Origin: Prunus persica
Taxonomy: Eukaryota; Streptophyta; Magnoliopsida; Rosales; Rosaceae
Assembly (NCBI RefSeq): GCF_000346465.2
Contig: NC_034013.1
Location: 18,349,624-18,413,623 of the forward strand
Direction of reading: 5' to 3'
Length of the DNA stretch: 64,000 bases
Both the position numbers and the translations under genes were made by a program. The stretch's first letter is position 1; every line of letters starts with the position of its first letter. The notes beneath the pieces are model-generated. The model had not been told where the DNA came from and did not search any database. It worked only from the letters and a program-made list of their open reading frames with translations. Positions 40,399-51,889 of this stretch are shown piece after piece.

Positions 40399-41663
40399 TC
40401 AGTGGATGACAGGCTTGAGGGGATAGGCTTTCATATTCGACCAGTCAACAGTAGAATCAAGATCTGCATCTAGTTCCCCAACAATGCTTCTGCAACAATT
40501 GGAGGATACATATTTATAGGAAGTACAAAGTCTAATTCAATCCAATTCACTTTCCGCAACCAATGGGAAACTAATGTAAATAGAATAAAGTCTTGACACT
40601 TACATGTTGTCACCTCTGATTATATACAATCCCAACACGAGTTGCTGAACACCCTCCTGCCAGTCAGAAATAACAAGAAGTTACCAGTGTCAGTGGGACA
40701 ATAAAACGAGTATATGTTTTGTATATAGTACTTTGGCAACAATACCCCCATGAGCAGGGTGTCAGGCAGTAGAGAGGAAACACAGTTGCACCAATTAAAA
40801 CTTAAGATACTGAATGTCCTGAGGAAAATAACAAATGTTACAGTCAAGATGCAAACCTTTGTAGAGAAAACACGTTCATGAGATTCATCGAGAATGATAT
40901 TCGTAGCTTGGTCAAAGCCTTTCAAGACTCCCTGAATTAGAAACCAAAAAAAAAAAAAAAAAAAATTGTCAGTAAAACTAATTCGATCAATAAGAAGTAA
41001 AAGGTGCATTAGAGTATTAGTGTATAATATACCACAATATTCCGTCCATCATTTGTGATAACTGAAATTGTTTCTGCACATAGAAATGCTATAAACAGTT
41101 AGAGAGAGAGATCTGAAATGCTCACAGCATAATGCCTCTAGGCTTATGCCCTGCCTTAAATGGGGTAACAATTTGAGATATTTAGTCATATACCCATTCC
41201 TAGCACTAAAACTATAAAAAACCCTACATAATTTAATTTCTATAAACAAACCCAAAAAAAACCCAAAAAATGACAGCTGGCCCTATTGAATTTAATTTTG
41301 ATTATTAAATTACTTTAATGCCCTATTGAGTGTTTTGGGCTTTTTTATGAGGTTTTGGGGTTGGGTTTGTTTTAATAAATCAATGACAGTTTTGTGATTC
41401 AAAAGACGTTAAAGGCCTTTTTGTTATGTTGTAAATGGACTTTGGTTGTGTTTCCAAAATTCATTTCATATAGGGTTTTTTTTAATAATTTGGGCTCCTA
41501 TATTGGGTATAATAGTGAATCTCCCTAAAACTTTGGGTATAGGATACAAAAACTATATTCATGCATAGTAATCAACAACATTGATATTTGATGGAAGTAA
41601 TAATGGATAGTCGAGATTTTCCATACGATCAACAAGTGACTCAAGACCAGGGCCACTGGACAT
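40399..41663 (-). CDS. LSM8: U6 snRNA-associated Sm-like protein LSM8, 5 exons
   Basis: Exons (minus strand): 41663-41627, 41073-41033, 40931-40857, 40656-40604, 40489-40399; 98 aa, all phases consistent. The protein begins MSSGPGLESLVDQ. Sm motif 1 covers ISVITNDGRNIVGVLKGFDQATNIIL, and Sm motif 2 is GLYIIRGDNI. The tail ends MKAYPLKPVIH. LSM8 replaces LSM1 in the nuclear LSM2-8 ring, which binds the 3' oligo-U end of U6 snRNA and is needed for splicing. The length equals that of plant LSM8. Its upstream sequence is cut off by the Mutator-like element at 43602. A donor-like CAG|gtattg at about 43263 suggests a non-coding first exon, not proven. Confidence 0.95.
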
Positions 41664-41712
41664 ATTTCAATTCTGAATCTTCTCTGCAGTACTGTTAATG
41701 AACAAACTTTTC

Positions 41713-41775
<63 letters not shown>

Positions 41776-43592
41776 CAGAATGAATAATACCCGTCTAAAG
41801 GAAACAAAATACATGACAACACTAAAAATAATCTTCTTCTATTACAATATTTAGGTGTTGGGGGTGTGTGAGGAGATATTCATTCTAAAGTATTGAATTT
41901 ATAACCAATAATACCAATTCAAACAATCATCAATAGTTTAAGCTATATAACTCTTGACCGACTGGAACATACAGAGTTTGTAAGTTAAAGCATTTTGGAA
42001 GGCAAACGTAATTTACGCAATATTCCCTAGAAACATAAAAGGTATATGAAGGTCTATTATATTCCCAAAGATCCATATGATATAACATATGTAAAGGCCA
42101 AACACATGAGGCCTAGGCCTAACACCTCCAATCCCAACATGCCCCTAGGAAGTTTATCTAAGGTCAGCTCTAGTTATGGGACCCAGGGGCGAAGCCAGGA
42201 TTGTCTGGCGGGGTGGTTTTTAACACTACTACAAAAATCGCAATAGACAACGGTGATAAAGTACATATGCAAAAATTGGATCAAGCTCCAACTCTCATGA
42301 TAAAGTACATATGCAAAGCAAAATGCACACCAAGGAAATCAGCAGTTGAGTAGACAAGGAGGGAACCAAAAGAAGCTCTAAATAGGGAACTGCTAACCTG
42401 CATCAAAATAATGTAATTTGTGATTGTTGATAAATGCTTGGTGAACTTTGGGAGACAGACTGCAAGTTTGCAAATGCCACAGGAGCAAATTGAGTAAGAT
42501 TCAAAATATAACAACTTGATCGTATTAAATTAATGAGCATCAAAATAATAGAAAAAACAAACCACTACAAGTGAAGCACTGTCATACCCAAATAGCAAAC
42601 CTCCAAAAGCTGGAAACAGAAAGCTAGAATTCCAAGAATTTAGTTATTAAGACAGTTAGAGAAAGCAAGCAGGAACCAGAAAGAGAACATAAGAAAGTAA
42701 TTATTGGTCAGCAACCATGGGGAAAATAACATTAAAAGACAAAAAAGAGAGTAAAAGAAATAAAATCTCAAAATTTTGAAACAGAACATATTACATATAT
42801 GTCAGACATGCAATTTAGAACAGGTTGCGTCATTTACTTTAAGGATTTAATCCCTCAGAGACCACAATGCGACTCAAACACCCTCAAATTGTACATCTGA
42901 AACAAACAATTAAACTAAGGACTGCACTGCACAAGAAGAATTAAATTAACTGCACGCATTTCAAATAAACGAACCTAAAATCCCTACAAATTAAAAAATA
43001 AACTTTCGAAAACGGGGTATATATTATTATTGAGAATATTATGTCGGGAACTTATGAATGGAAGACACATAATCCGCGAACACCCAATACAAATGTGCTG
43101 ACAATCAGACTTAGGTATCAAATCTTAAGTGAAAACCAACCTACTATCAAAATTTAAAGGAAAATGGTAAATATCCCAGAAACGAATTCGAGCACCTTCT
43201 GTCGAAATCGAAACCAGAACCCTAACAATGAAGAGATAGTGCAGGAAAGAAAAAAAGCAATACCTGAAAAATCTGGTTACTTTGGCCTCAGAAAGCCAGG
43301 AATTAGAGTTGCGAAGGTTTGCGGTAATAAGTTCACAGTAAAAACCCCAAAGAATTGGGAATTTTGCTCTAAAAATACACTATTTAATGCGGACAAAGCA
43401 AAGGAGCGAGGGAGAGCGTTTCGTATTATGAGATTGGGTTGAGGACTTGAGTGGAGAGAGACACAAGCCCACATAGGATAGCATAGAGAGGAAGGACAGA
43501 GAGATAGAGAAAGATCAGACGAGTTGAGAGATGTGACCTGGATAGCGCGAGGGAGATGGTGTTTGGGAGATGCGAGAGAGTTGAGGGAGAGG
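41664..43592. other. 5' region of LSM8
   Basis: Upstream of the LSM8 ATG, with a (GA)n run and AT-rich sequence. A GA-rich block at 43430-43592 may be the leader and promoter. A CACTA-like end (CACTACTACAAAAA) is at 42226-42239. The word gataaagtacatatgcaaa is repeated directly at about 42253 and 42299. No coding sequence recognised. Confidence 0.4.
41715..41773. repeat. (GA)n microsatellite
   Basis: About 29 GA units some 50 bp upstream of the LSM8 start codon, in its presumed 5' UTR or first intron. Confidence 0.95.
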
Positions 43593-43601
43593 GTTTTTCG
43601 C

Positions 43602-45134
43602 GGGAAATAGCTCAAAATACCACCAATTTTATAATTTTATGTCAAAATACCACCCATTCTCAAAATTTTTAAAACTATGACCTATAAATACATTTTTATT
43701 GTAAATTGATTGCACCCATATCACATTTTTAGAAAACCTGAGGGGAACTACGGGTTTAGAATGACTTCGCCTCCGCCTCTTTTCTCGTTCGATCGTCTAC
43801 GGCCTCCGCTTCCTCTCTCCTTCGTTCTTCTACGCCCCTGCCTCCGCCTCTGCTTTTTCGATTGTCTGCCTTCCTCCTCCTCCTCTGGCTTTTCGATTGT
43901 CTACCTTCCTCCTCCTCCTCCTACTTGGCTCTTCTCCTCAGCTATCAGCTATTTCATACCCAGAAGTGTTGGATCCTGAGCAAGCAGTGAAAGGGCTATC
44001 TGGTAATCTAATGACTAATACTATTAGTTGGATATGCTGTATGTTTTCTCTTCAAAATTCTAGATTTAGTAGGGTTGGCATACACTATCATGACCTGATA
44101 TATTTTCAGTCTGTTTTAATTACTGGCTATTAGGGTGTGGTTTGAAACTTTGACTGATGGGGTGGGGGAGCTTGGACGGAGTTTTCTTATTTTTGTGAAA
44201 TGGGTTTTGGAGGATTAGGGATTTTAGGGGAGTGTGTGAGTTCGCTGTTGTGGTGGAAGATATATGCAGAAGGGTTATGATGATGATGGGGGTGGGTTTT
44301 TGTGTTTTGTTAATTCTTTTGTTTGTCGGAAGAAGAATGAGATATTTTTCCAACTCTTATGAGTGAGTTGGGTTCAAAAGCAATTATTGTTGGTTTTATA
44401 TTTTGATTTATTTGCAACTGTCTTTATAGAATTTAATTTTTAATAGTAATATATGTATTCTTCATGAATGGTTTTGCTCTGTTCAGGTGCGTCTGTCTAC
44501 ATGGGTTTGTGCTTGAAGCATAATGCAAGTTTTGTTAATAAATTCTCTGTTTTATGCTGTGCAGGTGTGAATTGGAATAAATAAAAAAAATTTGCTGGGT
44601 TTTTGAGACTTGTGATGTTATTCATCAGTATTCATGCCTGGTTTCTTCTTGCAATAATTTTGTTGATTGTGAGCTTTTCCCTCTAGCGCTTGTTGCTGAT
44701 ACTGATTGTGAAGGTGAATTGGTTGTGCTTTATGATGTTTGAACCTCATTTCTGTTTCTTCTCTTTCATGCCAATAGGTTGTAGGAAACTCCGCTCTCAA
44801 ACATAGGCAATGAACAATTGAGTTGACATGCTGCTGGGAGAATTGTTTGCAATGCAGAGAAGACTTGTCTCTTACTTTTGTGATGATGAACTGGGTGAGA
44901 TTCTTTAAGAGTGATGTGTCATATTTGAATTTTTGAATATCATATTTTAGTTTTGTTTTTAAGTTTTGAACTTTGTTCTATTTCAGCATCCTATAGACCT
45001 GTGTTAACTTATATCTACATGTGATATGGATATAACTTATGCTTTCAAATTAATTTGACTTGTGTTATATCTTGTTTCGTACCTTTGTTTCAAAAATTTC
45101 TTTGTAAAGACCAAAAAGAATAGTGTGTTTTTGT
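43602..45134. repeat. Left long terminal inverted repeat of MULE
   Basis: Matches 49012-50543 in inverted orientation with few differences (for example a 90-residue frame at 43710 is mirrored at 50435). Similarity stops at about 45134, in the gtgtgtttt run. Confidence 0.9.
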
Positions 45135-47069
45135 CATGAATGATGTATGGACAAATTGGAATGTGTTGAATATGATGCAAGCTGGTGTTACAGAGCATGA
45201 TATCCAATATGATGATGTATGGGTGCATGTAATATTAACCCATATTAACTCTGTTAAGGAAATAGAGAAAAAGGCCATGGCATTGAAATCAGTATTGCTA
45301 GTCTTCTGTACATCCTATGTATTTATTAAGACGTGGGTATTTGAATTGATCCGATTCATGAAGATCAAGAATTAGATTGATTGGCGGAGTAGGTGATTCC
45401 ATATCTAGTATTTCTCTCTCCTATTTCAAGCGAGTAATTATGCCATTAAGTGGTCTGGAGAATTGACATTAAATTTGCATATAATCTAATAATCAGTTTT
45501 TGTTTGAGTATAAGAAAGAATGTTTTTTTTAATTTCTCTCTGTTCTCATCATTGGTATTAGAACTTTCAATGCCATGGCCAACAATGCTTTGTATTAATC
45601 CTGCTGATTATGCTTATCTTGCAGGTTGTAGCAAGCAATTTTGACATAAGAGTTGAGTTGAAATTGAAACTTGCTATTGAACCAAAAGGGAGCTGCTGAA
45701 AGTGGGTCTAAGCAGCAGCAACAACAACCCAACAGGTATGTGGTGCTTCTCTGTCACCATAATTCTATGTTCTGCAATTTCTGATAATCAGTTTATGTTT
45801 GAGTATAAAAAAGAAAGTCACAAATTATGATTTTGTTCTTGCCAATATTGTTAATGGCAAGGTAGACATGGATCGAAAGAGAAAGAGGAAGATTGTGACA
45901 ACTCTAGTTGCAGTAGAGTTAGATAAACAACATTTGTGTGCATCCATGATGTCAGTAACTGTCATATATACTTTGACAGATGGTACTATGAAAAATACCA
46001 TTACCGCATCTGACCAATGGTCTGGATGGAGGGATAGTAAATAGAAAATCTATATGTTGGGGGTTTTCTGGCTAGCTAAAAATCTGTGAGAAATGATGAA
46101 TCCATCTGATTGCAGCCTATTTAATGTTTAATACCTTCATTAAAAAAAGGTTGTTGACAGTGCTTTGACTATCTTGCAGATTATAATGGCAAAACCAGCA
46201 GGTGGCCCTAGTGAGAGAGATCAGCATGCAGGGATGGATGAGGACTAATTTTGTGTGTATGACAATTGACTATCTTTGCTTGTATTGCTCTATGTTAGGG
46301 ATCTTTTGTTCCATTTTAGTAACAATTTTGTTTAGGAGAAAAAGAAACATATTGCAGTTCATGCTTTGTAAATGCCACTATTATGTTATGATGGACACGT
46401 GGTATGCCTTTGTTGGGTAGGTTTTGGATTGAAACCATGGTCGAGTGCTTGAGCCATGTTTAGTGTGAAGCTTGAATGGATTTTCTTTTCTGTTGTATTT
46501 GGCCCTTGTCTTTTCAAGCATGCCAAAAATCATCCTAGTTTTGTAATATGTGGTTTGTGTCCAATTAATTTACTGTGGACCTTGCATTTTTGTACCCAAT
46601 ATTTGATAGCTGCCTTCTTTTGAACGAAGATTCATTGAGGGAGAGAATTACTTTCCTTTTGAATATGAATCGATGTGCAACTCCAACTATCATTTCAAAG
46701 GTCAACATCAATTCATACTAATATAAGGATGGATAACAATTGTCGTGTCCATGAGATTCGAATTCAGGATTACTTTTCAACGAAGTGGAGACTCTGTTAT
46801 TAGACCAAATGGCCATTGACATACGATATAATAGCAATATTAGGCCAATACATGTACACTATAGAGGCAATATGGAAGCAATATAACCACAATACGATAG
46901 CAATAGTATTACAATATCACCTATAAAAATATAATTATTGTCCACTTATTGCTGATTTTTCACATGTTCAGAAATTTTGTTCTCTCTTAGCTCACTCGGC
47001 TCTCTCTCTCTGGCACATCTCTCTCTCTCTCTTTGGTATCTGTCTATCGCAGCTCTCTATCTCTCTCTT

Positions 47070-47116
<47 letters not shown>

Positions 47117-47955
47117 GTGCAACTCTCTCTTTGCTCTCTTTCTGTAGCGCAGCTCTCTCTCTGTCTCTCTCTAGCTTCGTTCTGCCTCTTTCTCCCCTTA
47201 TTCGCTCTTTGTCTCTTTATTCATACCTTCCTTTTTTTGTAAATTATTTTTTAGTTGTTATTATTTTTTAAAATAATTTCTTACAATGTCTTACGATGCA
47301 ATTATGATGCACCTGACTGCCTGTTTTTGAAAGGCATGTTGTTTCTTTCTCCTCCTCGTCTTATTTTTGAATGCAATATGGCCCAAACCGTAAACCCATT
47401 GATGAGCCGTAGTCAATATACATACACTAGAGAGGCAATATTAGGGCAATATAATGGCAATACAATAGCAATAGCATTACAATATACATGCAATACGATG
47501 GCAATATGCATACAATATGTATACAATACACAGGCAATATTAGTACAATACACATGCAATAGGACATCAATATTAAGTCAATCTACATACAATACACACA
47601 CATCCATTACAGACTACAATTTAGACATGGAAAATAAATCGCCACCGAACCCTAACAATACTATCCCAAGAAGCAAAAATTATTTCTTTCATAAAACTTG
47701 ACAATTCAATTGTTATTACATAGTCAACCAATCTTTGCTCTATTACATACATACTTCCTACCTATAATTATAAATAATGGAGAGCTCACAAATTCTACTA
47801 ATTTGATCTTAACTTCATCAATTTGTTCTTCGTTGTATGAGTTAGCTCTCCCTTCTTGCACATTTTCCAAGTTGTTCTGTTCTCCTCCCGTGTAGCAATA
47901 TCAGCAACAACAGGTTATCTACAGATCTAAAATCATAACTGCACATGATTCTCAA
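45135..47955. other. MULE interior without recognised gene
   Basis: Includes exon-like pieces bounded by splice-like sites: an acceptor before VVASNFDIRVELKLKLAIEP at about 45626, and an acceptor before a short frame ending in GMDED and a stop at about 46182-46248. I cannot name the source gene. There is a CT microsatellite at 47071-47115, and many short AATAC-type words (caatacgatggcaatat) occur at 46840-46920 and 47415-47600, a diffuse repeat. Confidence 0.4.
47071..47115. repeat. (CT)n microsatellite
   Basis: CT run embedded in a longer CT-rich tract (about 46980-47215) inside the MULE. Confidence 0.9.
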
Positions 47956-48650
47956 TTAGCAAAGAGGAAAACCTCCAGGCTGGCTATCAGTTGGAGTCTC
48001 AGCTTCAACCATAGCAACTGTTTCAACAATCTCTCCAGCCTGAGTCATATGTCCATCCTTCTGCTCTACTTGTGTCTTTTGTTCATCCACATCAACATCA
48101 TGTGCCTCACGCGGAAGAACAGTATGACCCTCCTCAACTTGATCTACCTCAACAGCTCTTGACTTACCCTGCATTGTTTCTGGATTTACTGAGGGTCCCA
48201 CTACTGAAATCTTGTTGTCATCTTGAGAACCCACAGATTCTGATGGGCCATCATTCTTAACAGTGGGTTCAAAGGGCTCAACTGGCAGTGAAGATGATTC
48301 AGATTCAGATTTTTCAGGCTCTGCTACCACTGTCTCTGTTTCCTCCACCGTCGCAGCATGCTTATCATCTGTTTCTTCCTTGACAACTTCAGTTTCCTCC
48401 TTATCAGCCATCTGTTCAGTTGAAGAGTGTTGTAAAGTTTCTGTTTTGACCCCTTCCTTTGCCTCAACAGTAGAGAGTTTTTGTGGAGATTCAGATTCCC
48501 CTGATGATTTGTCAACCTTTGGCAGATGCTCTGAAGACTCAGCTTTCTGTGATGAATCAACACTACTTCCCTCATTTGTTTGTCCCATAAAAGATATAAC
48601 AGGATCAAATAGCAATTTCCCTTCAGTAGACGAAGGCCATAATCCTGAAG
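47956..48650 (-). pseudogene. Captured fragment of a golgin candidate 5 (TMF-like) gene
   Basis: One frame of about 231 codons that begins at an acceptor site (gtgacag at 48651-48657) with ASGLWPSSTEGKLLFDP and VISFMGQTNEGS. It then becomes a long acidic Ser/Glu-rich stretch (KVDKSSGESESPQKL, EETEVVKEET) and ends in GGFPLC and a stop. The opening block matches the N-terminal region of plant golgin candidate 5, a Golgi coiled-coil protein; the acidic part precedes the coiled coil in that family. The first exon and the coiled coil are absent here, so this is a fragment. The reading frame is still open and might be expressed from a TIR promoter. Confidence 0.7.
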
Positions 48651-48657
48651 CTGTCAC

Positions 48658-49011
48658 ACATATAAAGGGGACATCTTACTTTCAACTTTCATGCAAAAAT
48701 AGAGAACACAGCATAACTACCAGAATTCCTTTTTTCCAAATAAATCCTATCATTGAAAACACTGTTCTACCCGAAACGAGAAACACAATGTAATTAAATA
48801 CGCTAAGGAAATCATGATTTACAAGTAACGGAAACTGCAACTTATATAACCACTATATATAAGCTCCAAAATTAGTATTTTCCTTTTGCCTTGGTTGTGT
48901 AAACCAAATTTGAGTTGCTCAACCATTTTACTTCATGAAGCATAAAATGTAGCTCATTCTCTACCCAGTAATCAATACTATAATTATCATTAACAAAAAT
49001 ACCACCCAAAA
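48658..49011. other. MULE interior, right part
   Basis: AT-rich, likely captured intron upstream of the golgin exon. Near 48990-49012 the word 'aataccaccc' resembles the element's own terminus. Confidence 0.4.
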
Positions 49012-50543
49012 AAAAAAACACACTATTCTTTTTGGTCTTTACAAAGAAATTTTCGAAACAAAGGTACGAAACAAGATATAACACAAGTCAAATTAATTTG
49101 AAAGCATAAGTTATATCCATATCACATGTAGATATAAGTTAACACAGGTCTATAGGATGCTGAAATAGAACAAAGTTCAAAACTTAAAAACAAAACTAAA
49201 ATATGATATTCAAAAATTCAAATATGACACATCACTCTTAAAGAATCTCACCCAGTTCATCATCACAAAAGTAAGAGACAAGTCTTCTCTGCATTGCAAA
49301 CAATTCTCCCAGCAGCATGTCAACTCAATTGTTCATTGCCTATGTTTGAGAGCGGAGTTTCCTACAACCTATTGGCATGAAAGAGAAGAAACAGAAATGA
49401 GGTTCAAACATCATAAAGCACAACCAATTCACCTTCACAATCAGTATCAGCAACAAGCGCTAGAGGGAAAAGCTCACAATCAACAAAATTATTGCAAGAA
49501 GAAACCAGGCATGAATACTGATGAATAACATCACAAGTCTCAAAAACCCAACAATTTTTTTTTTTTATTCCAATTCACACCTGCACAGCATAAAACAGAG
49601 AATTTATTAACAAAACTTGCATTATGCTTCAAGCACAAACCCATGTAGACAGACGCACCTGAACAGAGCAAAACCATTCATGAAGAATACATATATTACT
49701 ATTAAAAATTAAATTCTATAAAGATAGTTGCAAATAAATCAAAATATAAAACCAACAATAATTGCTTTTGAACCCAACTCACTCATAAGAGTTGGGGAAA
49801 TATCTCATTCTTCTTCCGACAAACAAAAGAATTAACAAAACACAAAAACCCACCCCCATCATCATCATAACCCTTCTGCATATATCTTCCACCAAAACAG
49901 CGAACTCACACACTCCCCTAAAATCCCTAATCCTCCAAAACCCATTTCACAAAAATAAGAAAACTCCGTCCAAGCTCCCCCACCCCATCAGTCAAAGTTT
50001 CAAACCACACCCTAATAGCCAGTAATTAAAACAGACTGAAAATATATCAGGTCATGATAGTGTATGCCAACCCTACTAAATCTAGAATTTTGAAGAGAAA
50101 ACATACAGCATATCCAACTAATAGTATTAGTCATTAGATTACCAGATAGCCCTTTCACTGCTTGCTCAGGATCCAACACTTCTGGGTATGAAATAGCTGA
50201 TAGCTGAGGAGAAGAGCCAAGTAGGAGGAGGAGGAGGAAGGTAGACAATCGAAAAAGCAGAGGAGGAGGAGGAAGGCAGACAATTGAAAAAGCAGAGGCG
50301 GAGGCAGGGGCGTAGAAGAACGAAGGAGAGAGGAAGCGGAGGCCGTAGACGATCGAACGAGAAAAGAGGCGGAGGCGAAGTCATTCTAAACCCGTAGTTC
50401 CCCTCAGGTTTTCTGAAAATGTGATATGGGTGCAATCAATATACAATAAAAATGTATTTATAGGTCGTAGTTTTAAAATTTTTGAGAAAGGGTGGTATTT
50501 TGACATAAAATTATAAAATTGGTGGTATTTTGAGCTATTTCCC
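49012..50543. repeat. Right long terminal inverted repeat of MULE
   Basis: Inverted copy of 43602-45134. A few substitutions are visible, such as cgaaaat against caaaaat near the inner end. Confidence 0.9.
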
Positions 50544-50552
50544 GTTTTTCGC

Positions 50553-50756
50553 AAACGTTCGCGACAAAGGAGTAAAACTTTTTGTTTTGTTTTTGTTTTG
50601 GGGGTCGGTAAGGAGTAAAACTTTAATGTAACAAGTTTCATGCACTTTCTCTCTCCCTCCCTCATCAGAGTGTTTTAGAGAGACATGGTTTTTCGAAAAT
50701 GTGCAGGTTGTTAGAATTTTAACCCTCCATCTGGAAGAAGAAAATTGCCTCATTAG
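50553..50756. other. Sequence displaced from LSM8 by the MULE
   Basis: Originally contiguous with 43592. A segment at about 50662-50728 (catcagagtgttttagagag ... aaccctcc) is repeated at 51354-51420 on the other side of the hAT-like MITE. Confidence 0.5.
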
Positions 50757-51351
50757 TGGGGATGGGTACGATTCGGATTAGATTAATTTCACCTCAAAAT
50801 TACGGTCGAACCAATTATAATATGACGGTTTGGTTTGGTTCGGTTTGGATAAAATTATAAAGGAAACTGAACCAAACCAAACCAATTTAAGACGGATTGG
50901 TTCGGTTTGATTCGGCCGGTTTGGGCCTAAGCCCAATTCTCTTTAGTTTTGCATTTTTTCAACATTGTTAGTCCAATTATAATCAAAAAATTCACAACTT
51001 GCTTCATACATAAATCATTTTCTAGAGTATGAAACCATCCTAAAGCTCAAAATGTCATAAAACTTCATATTTCACTAACTAATATAGCTGAATTCAAATA
51101 TTCATATATATATATATATATAAATTAATTAGAGTATTACACATGTAAAATAAAATATAAATAAATAACTATATACATAAACGGTCTGGTTTGGTTTAAG
51201 TCGGTTTATAAAAGTTCAAAACCAAACTATGTACGGTCCGGTTTGGTTTTAAAACTATTTGACTTTTTCTTGGTCAAAACCAAACCAAATCGATAATTAT
51301 GGTTTGGTTCGGCCGGTTTCATCAGCTCAGTCGGATTGATGCCCACCCCTA
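50757..51351. mobile_element. hAT-like MITE, 595 bp
   Basis: The ends TGGGGATGGG and, read inward from the right, TAGGGGTGGG form imperfect TIRs. The flanks CTCATTAG (50749-50756) and CTCATCAG (51352-51359) are an 8-bp duplication with one mismatch. The interior is full of alternating ggtttggttcgg and ccaaaccgaacc type words, typical of plant hAT-derived MITEs. No coding capacity. Confidence 0.7.
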
Positions 51352-51359
51352 CTCATCAG

Positions 51360-51871
51360 GGTATTTGAGAGATATATAATTTTTTGAAAAGGTGCGGGCC
51401 TCTAGAACTTTAACCCTCCGCGTGCCGTCAGAATCTTGATTATCAATTTCTGATTTTTTCCGCACGTCATTTATTAAGTTTTATGGTACAATGAAAATAT
51501 CACTTTCTACTAGTTCCCAGCTTTTAGCTAAATCCCGAATTATTTTCCTCCATCTAAAAAGCAACCGACAACCCAACACAATTCAGTGTATTAGGCATCC
51601 TACTACAAAGATTATATAACATCCGTCATGTTCTATAAAACCACGAAGTTTTTATATGGCGTCGTGGTTTTACATAATTGTAAATGTAAGAAATTCAAAT
51701 CAGAAAGGAGAGATACCATACAGAGCCTGTCCCAGATAATCTCTATGTCAATAACAAAAGCCCTATCCCAGATAAAACCAAAACCAAAGCAATTGAACCT
51801 ACCGTTGTTGTTAAAAAAAAAAAAAAAACCACCAAAACAAAAAACAAAAAAAAAAGGACAAAAGCCCTATC
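51360..51871. other. Intergenic before Gypsy remnant
   Basis: No gene. The segment ctatcccagataaaacca...gaacctaccgttgttgt at about 51766-51813 recurs at 53980-54029, so the Gypsy remnant landed in one of two local copies. Poly-A tracts lie at 51815-51860. Confidence 0.5.
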
Positions 51872-51889
51872 TGATGGAACCCCTGGTCT

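Larger units (their letters stand above)
43602..50543. mobile_element. Non-autonomous Mutator-like element (Pack-MULE), 6.94 kb
   Basis: Begins GGGAAATAGCTCAAAATACC at 43602, and the same sequence read inward starts at 50543. The 9-bp repeat GTTTTTCGC flanks both sides (43593-43601 and 50544-50552), the size typical of Mutator insertions. Terminal inverted repeats are about 1.53 kb long. No MuDR-type transposase frame was found inside. The interior carries a fragment of a host gene (golgin candidate 5-like) plus unrecognised exon-like pieces. The element lies just upstream of LSM8. Confidence 0.93.

Noticed and set aside
43710..44133. Open frames of 78-90 codons mirrored at 50012-50435
   Set aside because: They lie in the MULE terminal inverted repeats and encode low-complexity Pro/Ser/Leu sequence from a CTT/CCT tract. 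No family recognised.
47255..47701. 148-codon frame with TYTREAILGQYNGNTIAIALQ-type repeats
   Set aside because: The peptide repetition reflects diffuse caatac/ggcaatat DNA repeats in the MULE interior, not a protein family.
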